Shown here: positions 14,101 to 23,275 of the stretch, one piece after another
How positions within the stretch are numbered: the stretch's first letter is position 1
How the letters are laid out: each line of letters starts with the position of its first letter
From: Rhyacophila brunnea
Taxonomy: Eukaryota; Arthropoda; Insecta; Trichoptera; Rhyacophilidae
Length of the DNA: 64,000 bases
Assembly (NCBI GenBank): GCA_022495005.1
Contig: JAGYXB010001997.1
Coordinates: 248,001 to 312,000, forward strand
Direction of reading: 5' to 3'
The notes under the pieces: generated by a model
Seen by the model: the letters and a program-made list of their open reading frames with translations, nothing else
Told to the model about the DNA's origin: nothing
Databases searched by the model: none
Translations under genes and position numbers: made by a program

Positions 14101-14487
14101 GAATTAATGGAGGTACCCACCTCTCATTCTAAGGTAAGTGGGAAACAAATGCTTGATAATCAGTAACTTTAGAAAATTAATTAATATCGACCGAAAATAT
14201 TCCGTTGCGGATTTTCATTTAAAGATGAACTGAAAGTCATTTAATAATTTAATTAAATCACTGGCGAAGGTCGAGCGTATTAAATCTCAGTGCGTACATC
14301 GATGTAATAAGTAAATAATTACATAAACTTATAAAAACTGGCTCGCGAGTTTACATACCTTAGTGGGAATGTAGGCCTGATTATGTGATGCCTTTTTGTT
14401 CATCCATTTTATGTCTTTCAAATGCTCCCAAGGAATACTGTTTCTCGCAAGAAGTCGACATTGCTCAATCTTCGATTCAAATTTCAT
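4895..14487 (-). CDS. MMD: PAQR/HlyIII-family membrane protein, MMD type (4 coding exons)
   Basis: The coding sequence is the join of minus-strand exons 14487-14359, 12020-11830, 10484-10232 and 5110-4895, with phases 0, 2 and 0 that agree at every junction and a product of 262 residues, the normal size for MMD (monocyte-to-macrophage differentiation factor) proteins. It shows all three PAQR signature motifs: E45-x3-N49-x3-H53, S94-x3-H98, and H224-x3-H228, plus Asp117 in HRCDR. In the PAQR/HlyIII superfamily these residues hold a zinc ion inside a seven-helix membrane bundle. Seven hydrophobic stretches are plausible. The pieces [15 protein letters not shown] and [16 protein letters not shown] are typical of MMD/MMD2 (PAQR11/10), Golgi or internal-membrane proteins linked in mammals to Ras signalling. 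The start is the first ATG after an in-frame stop upstream. Introns are large (up to 5.1 kb) and full of transposons. Family assignment is firm; MMD versus MMD2 orthology is inferred. Confidence 0.9.
6001..6880. mobile_element. hAT-type MITE with 8-bp target duplication
   Basis: Ends CAGTGGTCTCCAACCT and AGGTTGGAAACCGCTG are inverted repeats, flanked by the exact 8-bp duplication GATTAATG (5993-6000 and 6881-6888). The 8-bp duplication and the CAGTGG start are hallmarks of hAT transposons. Subterminal repeats of GGCGCCTCCC occur at both ends. No transposase frame survives. It sits in the last intron of the MMD-type gene. Confidence 0.9.
6889..8579. other. intron sequence, possible transposase relic near 7.98-8.29 kb
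   Basis: Mostly featureless intron. On the minus strand around 8110-7990 a short open stretch reads [20 protein letters not shown], helix-turn-helix-like, but with stops on both sides. It may be the trace of a transposase; I cannot name the family. Confidence 0.25.
8580..9103. mobile_element. inverted-repeat element of unknown family
   Basis: The 23-bp ends (8580-8602 and 9081-9103) are inverted copies with one mismatch, built on GTTTGTAGAAAATTAATGAC. Inside, the word ACACGTATCT and its complement recur about five times (near 8600, 8680, 8755, 8820, 8875). No coding capacity. The repeated internal word may be a transposase-binding site, which is inference. Confidence 0.65.
9608..9715 (-). 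repeat. internally deleted tRNA-derived SINE
   Basis: Read on the minus strand it begins with a tRNA-like A-box region (GGTGGTCGAGCGGCTAACGC) and then jumps straight to a tail AAACCTCCACACTGTGAAGG that closely matches the tail of the SINE at 30488-30715. The B-box and middle are missing. Confidence 0.6.
10232..10484 (-). CDS. MMD: MMD-type gene, coding exon 3
   Basis: 253 nt between the acceptor TTATTTCAG and the donor GTAAGT. It completes codon 107 and encodes residues to 191: the HRCDR motif with the conserved Asp, then GSYFPWL and a long hydrophobic stretch with [10 protein letters not shown]. These are the middle helices of the PAQR fold. Confidence 0.9.
10530..10620 (+). repeat. possible SINE head
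   Basis: A tRNA-like stretch with a B-box-like GGGTTTCAATACC at about 10579. No tail shared with the other SINEs is seen, so this is tentative. Confidence 0.3.
11125..11246. repeat. 122-bp palindromic MITE
   Basis: Nearly the whole unit folds on itself. The left half starts TAATCCCAAGACCGGTTTTG and the right half ends with its complement TGGGATTA; both contain CTTACGACATTATCACAT in opposite sense. Non-coding, in the MMD-type intron 2-3. Confidence 0.75.
11449..11644. mobile_element. TA-flanked MITE with internal tandem duplication
   Basis: Ends CTGTCCGACAAGA and TCTTGTTGGACAG are inverted repeats with one mismatch, flanked by TA. Inside, a unit of about 85-95 bp occurs twice; both copies carry GAGCTTGTTAGTTCACAGTT and a 5' part with AACCGGAAG and GTGCGGTTAAAA. 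A diverged relative lies at 56430-56570. The TA flank suggests a Tc1/mariner-type origin. Confidence 0.75.
11830..12020 (-). CDS. MMD: MMD-type gene, coding exon 2
   Basis: Sixty-three codons plus 2 nt, behind the acceptor TGTGTTGCAG and before a GTACTT donor. It encodes residues 44-106, including EHIANVLTH and STTFH, the first two PAQR metal-site motifs, and the first two transmembrane helices. It is far richer in GC than the introns around it, as expected of constrained coding sequence. Confidence 0.88.
12131..12842. mobile_element. probable degenerate hAT-like element
   Basis: Left CAGGTTCTCAACC and right GGTTGAGAACTTA are imperfect inverted ends resembling the CAGTGGTTCTCAACC class. I could not find a target duplication. 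It contains the separate inverted-repeat MITE at 12352-12603. Confidence 0.4.
12352..12603. mobile_element. 252-bp MITE with 31-bp inverted ends
   Basis: The end ACCGTGAGTGTAAAACCAAG and about ten more bases return as the complement at 12572-12603 with one mismatch. No coding capacity. Family unknown. Confidence 0.7.
13315..13480 (+). repeat. tRNA-derived SINE
   Basis: A tRNA-like head with A-box-like TGGCCTAATTGATAAAG and B-box-like GGGTTTAAACCC is followed by a central segment (ACCCAATGGGTTAGGCGAAC, then a stretch ending CTCGTAAAAACT) that also occurs in the SINE at 30488. The head differs from that one. It could not be a functional tRNA gene: there is no closed acceptor stem. Confidence 0.6.
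13499..13965. mobile_element. 467-bp MITE with long inverted ends
   Basis: About 38 bp at each end are inverted copies (left TATGCTCCGCTAAAGCGTCA onward, right complement ending GGAGCATA). They share AATTACATTGAGCTTTTTTA. Subterminal GATTACAC occurs at both sides. No clear target duplication; family uncertain. Confidence 0.7.
14359..14487 (-). CDS. MMD: MMD-type gene, coding exon 1
   Basis: Forty-three codons starting [10 protein letters not shown] and ending in AYIPTK at a GTATGT donor. The upstream frame meets a TAA about 60 nt before this ATG with no other ATG between, which fixes the start. This is the cytosolic N-terminus that precedes the E-x3-N-x3-H motif in PAQR proteins. Further 5' UTR exons may lie upstream but cannot be seen. 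Confidence 0.85.
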
Positions 14488-15202
14488 ACCGATATGAAAA
14501 TGCGGAAGTGGGTATACTTTACACCAAGTAATCGGAGACGAGCGAGAACATTATTCAACGAATATTCGTAAAGAAAATAGCTATCTGTGCAGTCACGTCA
14601 ATTATTTTGCGAATCTGTTTCAGTAATTGAGTTAAAATTCTGTAATATGGTATTCAAGCAACGAGACGTAACGACACACGTTTGACGCTTGCACAACGCG
14701 CACCGCTTGACATTTGAGTTTGACAAGAGAAGAGAAATTTGTGCCAACTGCCAGTCGCTAGTCGCGGCTTCTTTTGTGCCTTGCACGAGCGTGCGAATAT
14801 GTAAAGCAGAAGCTAGCAATAAGTGCTAAAATCGTCTGACTATTTTTATAAAATACTATAAATAGTAAAAGTCAGGTACCTACTACCTAGATACCAACTG
14901 ACAGATAGTTAATTGGAGTATGGAATATTTGTGCTGCCAGATAAAAAAAAATGAACCAGCATTTTCCTTTAGTATACTGGGTATACTCATTACCATTATT
15001 ATGACTGAATACACTCTAGGTAGGTATAAAAATGCCAAGGCTCAAAACATTGTTGATAATCAAAGTTATAATGCCGTGTCCACACTGGCAACAAATTTCG
15101 ATTGAAATAATTTTTGGTCGATGTACTTCCGCATACGTGGGCAGAAGCCAGGATCGGTGGGACCCATGTGGGACCCTTGTATACAGAGTTACGGGGTGAA
15201 AC

Positions 15203-15376
15203 ATGAACGAGCAGACGAATCCAGACAGAAGTCCGCGTGCGAACGTGAACACAGCCACTGCAGGACCAGAGGCATCTGAAGGATGGGAGGCGGCCGTGGA
15301 GAGTGCTGGTGACACGCCCGGCACCACATCATCAGCAATGGAGCTGACGATGGTCTTCTGTCAAGAGTGGTGTTAG
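15203..15376 (+). CDS. orphan 57-residue open frame in GC-rich DNA
   Basis: An ATG-to-TAG frame beginning MNEQTNPDRS, with proline-, alanine- and threonine-rich composition and codon use unlike the AT-rich surroundings. It lies in a GC-rich block at 15110-15380. It may be the N-terminal end of a retrotransposon first ORF; no domain is recognisable and it may not be expressed. Confidence 0.25.
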   Translation: MNEQTNPDRSPRANVNTATAGPEASEGWEAAVESAGDTPGTTSSAMELTMVFCQEWC

Positions 15377-16189
15377 TGGGTGAAATATGAAATGATGAAT
15401 GGGGACAAGCTTCTAGTGCCGTGAGGAAGGACGAATATTATTGACTTTTCTTCAAAAGCGTAATAGATATATTTTTTTGTAAACCTGTATAAAATTTATA
15501 TGTCATGTCCAATTTTAACTAGGTACTGGGCAACCATGAGCTTATTTAAATATTATTTCAAATTATGTCACATTTTATTAGATTTAGGAAAGGCATAAGC
15601 CCAGCGAAATGCGTGAATTGGGCAAAGCTACCTAATCGTGGGTGGTATATTTTGCAGGTAGCCGTTTCGGGGTTAGGCCATGTGGCCGGCCGAATTAATT
15701 GTAAAAATGTACGAATCGATTCGCTTCTTTTCTCTGTTGGAAATAATTGGGGTTATTTTTTTAACAAGATTAGCAGACATGAAATTCAAATTCTGGCAGC
15801 GGAGGTAGTATTAAGAAAAACAAACTATAATATTAAGTCAATTTTAGTATGAAATCGCCATGTAATAGCAGATTGAATATACCTACCGGTGCCGAGGGGT
15901 GGAAGCGGCTGCGGAGATCCGTCGTTGAACGACCGTTCGACAAACCGTAGGTACTTCCGTAGCGTCGCCGAAACTGGCGTCAACATTGTATAGAAAAATA
16001 ACCCATTAACATTGTATCGATGCTGGCTAATAATTATACTAATCGATAGAGCTGAATCTAGCACCCAAACTAACAATTAAGAAAAATTAATAGTTATAAT
16101 AATTTTAAATTGTGCATGGAGGATTTAGACACGTAACCTGCAGAATATTTTTTTTTTGATGTAACTGATAAAAAAAATGGAGGTGACGG

Positions 16190-16810
16190 GTTGCGTCATT
16201 TACCGTGGCTTCTGGTGGCTTTGATGGCGCTCGTGAGCGAAACACGACGTCCCAGAACCTGTTCGCCGTGCCTGGACGATGAGACGGAAGGGTCGGATTG
16301 CCCCTCTCGTCAAAGACCATCGCCGGAGTTCACCGTGACGGGGGAAGATGGAATCTTGGTTGGCGAGAAACGATCGCGCCAAAGACAGGGCATCGAGGGA
16401 GCGTGGAGTAATCGCGAGTGCATCGTCGGGGCACACTGGAGTGAGTTGGGGTGTGATTGTGGCACGTCGCCTCATACAAAATAGATTCTGGCAGGAGTTG
16501 CGTGCGAGTGTCACCTGCCTGAGCTTCTGGTGACCTTGGTGGAGCCCGTGAGCGAGACACGACGTTCCAGAACTCGCGCACGACGTCTGGATGATGCGAC
16601 GAACGAAGGAAGAAAGAAATGCGCGGAGTACCCTCTCGTCCAGTGCATCACTGGAGTCTGCCGTGGCGAGGGAAGGCGGGAACCTGGGCCGCTGAAACGA
16701 TCACGCCCGGGACAGAGCGCCGCGGAAGCGTGTGGTAGCCATGGACGCTTCGTAGGGTGACACTGGAGGGCGACGGTGGACGGCCATTGCACGTAACTCG
16801 GGAGCGACGT
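16190..16810. repeat. GC- and CpG-rich tandem duplication, unit about 315-330 bp
   Basis: Two diverged copies lie head to tail. CTCGTGAGCGAAACACGACG at about 16228 recurs as CCCGTGAGCGAGACACGACG at about 16543, and CGATCGCGCC at 16371 recurs as CGATCACGCC at 16699. Open frames run on both strands as in any CpG-rich DNA and none matches a family I know. It could be the repeated 5' region of a retrotransposon. Confidence 0.6.
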
Positions 16811-18328
16811 CGAATTGTTATGTTGTATCTGTTCAAATTAACTTAGAAACTTGATTGCGATGACGCGACGAACAATAGTGGGTTATTAATCTTAAATCCG
16901 GAAGTAAAAAGCATAATATTACGTATCACCAACTATCCAATCGACTGAAGGTGTTGTTCAGCCGATTATTATATGAAATTATCAAAACTGAATACAAACA
17001 ATAGACTTATGAAGGCGTCCCGACGTTGGCCGGCGTCGCGACGCCTATAGAGAATAAAAATTCAAACATACTCAGAATTACTCTTTCGAGAATCAATTCT
17101 TCATTCTTTGTAACTACAAAATATGTGTATAATATGCAACGTGTCATGTCTCTCATACACGTAACTTCAATCAACGGGTTAACGAGATAGTAATTTATTA
17201 TGTAGGAAGGATATAGATTGGTATTCTGCCAATTTAGGATGAAGATTGACGATGAAGGGTGGAGGCAGGCAACATAGCAGGACGTGTGGTTGTTCTTTTT
17301 AGGTTTCTTTTGTGTGTTTCTTTCTTTAATTACCTTCCTTATGTGCATGCGAACACTAACAATAATTAGAAATAATTACTTCTTATGCAACGTCATGTCG
17401 CAAACATACTGGGGGACGCTCCTCGGCATGTTGTCAACGATTCGCACAGAACAGGCTGCTTGGCTCACAACGGGAAAACTATCCACCAAACCTTGACGAA
17501 CGATTGATGGAGAGGTACCTCGTGCGACCTCGCCCAGTAACGCATTCTTCGTGAGGAGGTGGGAAGTCAGACCACATCTGTCACCAACGACCTGGGAATG
17601 ATATTTATCTAATCAATATTTGCATTATAACTATAATCTTTTGTCAATACGATATTTTAACTATAGTCCCGATGCTGGGCAAAATGAAGAAAAAAATATT
17701 TTGTTATCCATGTGTATGTGTAGTGTGTCTTTATTTTAGTAAATGATTTTAAGTTTTGCATGTACTGTCAATTGTTGTCGATGTGGAATCGAGGGTGGCC
17801 GCTGGCGCATTGAGATCAGACGCTTGCGGGTTTCGGCGTTGGGTGGAGGCATTTGTCGCGCACCTAATTCGTAGACCCCTGCGGGGTGCTCTCATAAGGA
17901 GTAGTGCCAACCCAGCCACTCGGTCTGATCTTAGTAGTCAATGTGCCGCCGGTTATATGACTACGACTCTCGACAAAGCAGAGCAATATATAAATGTATG
18001 TAGAAGTCCCGCAGTTTGCTTTGACAGGTCCCATCGCCTCTCAAGGTGAACTGTGGATGATGTAAGTCGGTCATAAGGACCAAGAAGAGTGATGGTAAGA
18101 ATGTATATAACGACGACGTAATAATAATCAAAATTAACGTAGATTCTAGTAGGACAAATAAACATATAACGTAGTAATTAAATTCGAATAAATAAGATGT
18201 TAATAATAGGTATTTCTATAATAGTTATAGGTATTTTTGATATTAAATAGATAGGTGATAGGTCTATTAATAATAAGAATAGAATAATCATGTACTGGAC
18301 TTCGACAATATAATAAAATGTAATAATG
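16811..18328. other. intergenic DNA without recognised gene
   Basis: Short frames only. A GC-rich patch at 17770-17960 breaks the AT background but has no recognisable product. Confidence 0.35.
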
Positions 18329-18657
18329 ATAATGAAAGGAGTTTTACCTACCAATAAAACTCTTTTATTATTCATGTTGACTTTGAAGTCCTTGAGATAG
18401 GGTTTGCTCTTTCTTCTTCGCGTGAGGTTATATTATTCTTATATTATTCTACTAATTTATTTTCCTTTTTCTTGTCGTTGGTCATTCCTCCGTTTTTATT
18501 TACTGGTCATACCCGCGCGTCTATTTTTATGTATGGAGTTTGGCATCACTTTGTCTTCATTATGCTATGACTCAAGGAACCAGGTAGAAGTTACCTGGAC
18601 TTCAAAGTCAACATGAATAATAAGAGTTTTATTGGTAGGTAAAACTCCTTTCATTAT
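18329..18657. repeat. hairpin-forming inverted repeat, possible DIRS terminal structure
   Basis: Arms 18329-18391 and 18597-18657 are inverted copies differing by a 2-bp indel, containing GGAGTTTTACCTACCAATAA. The inner edge GACTTTGAAGTCCTTGAGAT recurs once more in direct orientation at 18666-18685. It lies just past the 3' end of the minus-strand tyrosine recombinase, where DIRS elements keep their inverted and internal complementary repeats; that link is inference. Confidence 0.55.
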
Positions 18658-19368
18658 TCGAATTTGACTTTGAAGTCCTTGAGATATCTGTTTGTTATCA
18701 CCTGGTGTTGGGTATGCCAAATTCCTGTATGTGACAATGATTCATTGACGAGTGTGACACCCCCGTATGGTCCCCATTTGGGGATGGCTTTGTGTATCTG
18801 GAGACGCCCGAATCGGTATCAAAGCCAACAAATAATAAAGCGCTGATTACGAAAATAAATAATAATAAAAGAGCCCAGCCGGCAATGCCGTAAATTTTGT
18901 TAACCGTTGGAGATTTGCAACGTCGCTTTCTTTTCGACGACGGTTTCGTTGGAAAAAATCACAAGATGGCGCGGAGATCGCGACAAGCAGCAAAACCGCG
19001 AGCACGCCGATTTCGTACGGATAAAATAAATTATTCAAAATGTAACCATATAGTATAATATTAACGTTAAATAAACCTCGCCGTTTCTGATAACAATTCC
19101 GGTGCCATAATTATCCACCTTCCATCCCGAATCCAGACGAAAAAAAAAACACAAAGTGACAGTTGAGAAATTCTCTTACCAAAATGGAGGGAAGTGATAC
19201 GAGGTATAGACCATCGTGACTTTCCATGTATATGGTTGAATAGAGAAGTTAATGGGTTCTTTTCCCCTTCTGATGGTGGTGTGTCCATCGTTCTCTGGTA
19301 GTTGTCGTGAAAAATGTCGACTCACTACGCCAGTTACCTCTCTTTAAGATATCATCTATTGGGTATAT

Positions 19369-20118
19369 TTACAGTTTAAGGAAGCCACTACTAAGCGGAC
19401 ACTGCCTGGTGGTTCTTGTACCCCTGCTTCCAACAGTACTGACCTTATCCAATTCCTTATAACTGTCCTGGTGGCTAGTTTTGGTGATCCTCTTGAAGAT
19501 ATAAATAATTCCGAAATATCCCCACCTTCCCCTCTCTTTGGGTTTGACATGCAGAAGAGTTTCCGTAACCAGAATACTGGCTCGATGTTTTGATACGTGG
19601 AAGCGTTTAGCTTCCATTCCGATTGACGATGCTTGGCGGTATCTGTATTTGCGCCAAACATTGGCCATACAATTATGTGGTCACTTTTATCCACTAATAC
19701 ATTGTCTACTATTACTGAGTAGTGTGAGGTCATGAACCCTTCATCCCGATGCGAGAAGCAGCCGAGTAGGTAGCTGTCCTGCGAGACGTTTCGAATAGGT
19801 TGTACTCCACCGGTGTTGTTTTCCTAAGATGATCTACCACTCGTCCTGGATCCCAAACCGGTGGTCTGACGGGTTTCGTTTTATGTACCGAAATTGCCTG
19901 TAACATATTGTGTTGTACTACCACGTTGTGCTGATATCTACAATGATAATCGGTTTGAAAAATGTGGCTATGGCTGACTTATGCACCAGGATAGTGTTGT
20001 ACGACAAACCCTCCATGTTGTGCATGTAGCCTAGGTATCTGGCCAATTCCATTGGTTGAGTGCTATTATGATCCATTAGGTTCATGTTACCCATGTCATT
20101 GTCTTCCATTTGTTTCAA
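19369..20118 (-). pseudogene. DIRS-type tyrosine recombinase, broken
   Basis: Three frame-shifted pieces read in order on the minus strand. 20118-19918 gives the core-binding part (ARYLGYMHNMEGLSYNTILV, HKSAIATFF). 19924-19730 gives HNMLQAISVHKTKPVRPPVW and DPGRVVDHL. 19733-19356 gives the C-terminal region with EPVFWLRKLF, RTVIRNWIRSVLLEAGV and GSVRLVVASLN. This matches the recombinases that DIRS-group retrotransposons use instead of a DDE integrase. At least two frameshifts separate the parts, so the copy is dead. Confidence 0.75.
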
Positions 20119-20134
20119 GCTGGTTTATAAGTTT

Positions 20135-20545
20135 TTAGAGTCGAAGGCCGCCATCTGGAAGTAAGGAGTGCCCTTTCTTCCACCATTCACCTTCCTCGTG
20201 GACGTAGGATGCGAAGTTAAGTCGCCTCAGAAGGGATTGAACATGTACCTGCCTGAGGGACCAACTGCCTTTTTGTACCTGCGTTGTGTCAAATCTGAGG
20301 ATCCTATCGCCTAGGGCCACCACATGATGTCCCGTTGGGCCTGTGGTGGGATTGTCATCAATTAGCGAGGATGAAACCTCGGCCATATTGATGACTGGAG
20401 CATTGTAGCCGTCAGCAATACAACCTTCCTCGTGGAGGTAGGATGTGAAGTTGAGTCGCCCCAGAAGGGATTGGATATGTACCTGTCTGAGGGACCAACT
20501 GCCTTTTTGTACCTGCATAGCAGATGGTGACGGAGTGCTACACAC
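20135..20545 (-). pseudogene. DIRS thumb/RNase H region with internal direct duplication
   Basis: The minus-strand frame contains SLLGRLNFTSYLHEEG and later SLLRRLNFASYVHEEG, a motif that follows the polymerase in DIRS reverse transcriptases. The motif appears twice because about 97 bp are duplicated (near 20189-20285 and 20423-20519, over 85 percent alike by eye), with 137 bp between. The intact element would have one. Confidence 0.6.
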
Positions 20546-20639
20546 TTCTTCGGCGACAGAAACCTCCGATTGTTGTGTGTGTCCTACGTGATGTCCAGGG
20601 ACCCTTATTGTTGGCTTGGGTTCAGACAGGATCTTTTAA

Positions 20640-21370
20640 TATTTATTGACCACCCTAAAGACTGTAGGAAAGTTATCCTGTATTCCACCTGAACCGAGAC
20701 TGTTTCTCGGATTGGTTGGCTACTAAGAAGTCGTCTAGGTAAGTGAATATTCTCAGCCATTCTTTCGTAGGCGTTCGGCGACCCAATTGGTCAGGGATGC
20801 CAACATAATCGGAGCGGTTGGCAGCACGAACGGGAGACACGTGAATTGTAGGAGCTCCCCTTGGTAGGCTAGTTGAACGAATCGACGATGTTGAGAAGCC
20901 ATTCATACCTGGAGGGACGCCTGGCTTAGATCTATTATTACTAGCCAGTACTTCTGTTTGTAAGACGGCTGGAACCTCGTAATGGTGAATTAGTTTGAAT
21001 GGCTTTGGCTGTAGGAACGCATTCAAACGCTTTCGGTTGAAAACAGGGTATAGGGCCCCGTCTTCTTTCTTGGTCAGAAACAGGGTTGAGAGAAATACTG
21101 GGGGTTTGACCCGCTTCTTCTAGAACCCCTGAGTTCTTTAAGTCCTCGATCTCGAGAGTGACCTCTGCTGATTGTTGCGTTTGAAATTCTTTTCGTAAAA
21201 GTAAAGAAGGACTTACCAATGGTGGTATCCGCACAAAAGGTATGCGGGCTACGGCTATTATTTTTACCAATGTTGGGGGGGGGGGGTACACTACGCCATC
21301 CAGACTCCCCGAAAGTCTCTTAGGCGGCCCCCAATGTTGTTGGTCGTCCAGATGCGGTCACCTTCGCTTA
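20640..21370 (-). pseudogene. DIRS-type reverse transcriptase, broken
   Basis: On the minus strand, NNIGGRLRDFRGVW near 21360-21320 and IPFVRIPPLVSPSLLLRKEF at about 21240 are the N-terminal DIRS polymerase signature. [10 protein letters not shown] and [14 protein letters not shown] (about 20880-20790) and finally FTYLDDFLVANQ (about 20740-20700, catalytic YLDD) complete it. The frame changes several times, including at a 12-C run (complement of 21275-21286). Non-functional. Confidence 0.75.
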
Positions 21371-21552
21371 GAGTACGGATCCCTGGTGGAGCCCGTACCT
21401 CCGATGGAGAACTCCCTTCCCACAGGACGTCGTCCCTTGGGAGTACCCCGGCCATAATGTGAGATCGAGGGCCTTCCGGGACTCTGAGCTCGGAGGAATC
21501 CTTGATAGTGCCTCCCGAGTGAAGGTATCCTTCCGGTAAGAAGTAGAATCAT

Positions 21553-23134
21553 AATGATAAACTTAACGTAATATTAAAATAATCTGAATCCTAGAATAAT
21601 TCGAGACATCGATTAAATGTGATTTTATACCAATAAAATCAGCTGAAAATCTATCTGAGTCCAAGCCCCATACAAAACATCAACATAGAATCTAAACTCT
21701 ACAGGGAACCCAGTTTTTCCCGATTTTCATTTCATCAGTTTTCATACTAAATTCTCATACATGTGGGAGGCTAGTGGGAGGCGGAATCCGCATCTATTGG
21801 TCCGCGGTTTTTCTCGCGGTCCGAAGCGCGGCTGTTCTGAGAACGGCGTTTGCAGATCGGTATCGCGGCAGTTGTCTCCCTCGCACTTATGGGCCAATTC
21901 CCTATCTACGATTATCAAAGCCGCGAGATTTCCATACAATCAAATCATAGACGATAACTCGAGTTCCACGCGTCCGATCAAACTGAAATTTGTAATGACG
22001 TGACTGTCTTTGGACCGCGGTGGACTGTGTTATACCATAGCCCGCGTAATAAGAAAGGGTTGCGAGACATCCAACCATATATGGCTCAGGACTAAGATTA
22101 ATTTTAAGATAATTAGAAATAATAAATATACATGTACTTAGCTTAGGTGGTCTAGTAATTCAATTCTCATTGCTACCGTGTACGGTGCGCACGGGCGGCC
22201 CTCTTGTAGGTACCAACTTGTGACTTGCGCCGCTCGGCCATGACGAGACTTACGTGACGTGGGGTGAACTCAAATGTTAGAGTTTTTGAAGACAAAAATT
22301 TTGATACCACATAAACCCCCGTACGTGAGGTTTTCGCTTGGTTAATTGAAATACTAGAAAACAATACTTTTTAGAAATTGCAAAATTGTAATATGAACAA
22401 GAGTACTGAATAACGGGCTCGCAGCGCGTCGCTATGACGGCCTATTATAGGTACCCACCGCACGTAGCCACCGTATACAAAAACTTTGAAGGGGTTTCGG
22501 GTGAGTGATTTTGCGTAACGGTCGATAAAGCGCGAATTTTATGATGAAACCGTTATGTAAATTTTTACTGCCCGAAACGTCGATCTTAGGGGATGAAACC
22601 GCCAGAATCAGATAAAAACCCCTGGATCTTTGATTCAATATTCAGTTTAATTTCGGTTCCAGCGCGAAGTCCTTGCCGGATTACGCTGTGAATTCTTCAT
22701 ACAAAGCTCATATCATTGCAAGTTTGAACGGGCTGTGTGGACCACCCACCACACACTTCCTTCTTTGGAATCAATAACTAAAGTTGGACTTGTAGTTTTC
22801 GGGCGAAAAATAATTATAAATACCTAAACCGGACTTAGCGCGATTCGCGAAAAATTTTGAGATAAAATACCTACTTGGTAACATTTTTGGATGCGAAGTT
22901 TAGTTTTCGTACAGCGGTTCTTCAACAGAGGCCCCAAAATTTTTCAAACTTTTATTTGCTTTCAATCATCGGTTATAAAGCCCATTCGTGGCGACCCCGT
23001 GTATTCATTTGAAATAATTGTAAATTTCGATATAAATAATTTTCGATTGTGAACTCTTGTGACTTTGACATTTGATGTAAGACTGTGTAATAATATAATA
23101 ATTAATTTTTGCGAACTATATATAAACTTTTCTA
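21553..23134. other. intergenic DNA, possibly upstream part of the DIRS element
   Basis: GC-rich patches (21760-22010, 22170-22260) and no recognisable frame. In a DIRS element this side would hold the gag-like gene, but nothing identifies it. Confidence 0.25.
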
Positions 23135-23275
23135 CTGAGATATCCCCGGGTTCCGGTCTAGCTCAGAACCGATTCGAACTCAGGAGTCACAAAAATTAAT
23201 TAAATAGATTTGGGTTAAATGAAAAGTATTTGTCTTTTTTTTGGTTATAAGCACGTGGCTTTATATTTTCAGTGA
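23135..23275. repeat. repeat shared with 25225-25360
   Basis: GAGATATCCCCGGGTTCCGG, then CTAGCTCAG, ATTCGAACTC, GTCACAAAAA and an AT-rich spacer ending CACGTG, return in the same order and orientation at 25229 onward with about 70 percent identity by eye. The complement contains a GGTTCGAT-like box, so both may be decayed SINEs. Confidence 0.4.

Noticed and set aside
16200..16792. Several 80-104-codon frames on both strands
   Set aside because: All strands and frames are open because the DNA is CpG-rich; the tandem duplication explains them and no protein motif is visible.
17756..18049. 97-codon plus-strand frame in a GC-rich patch
   Set aside because: No recognisable domain or repeat partner, and the frame straddles the GC-rich/AT-rich border without change in usage.
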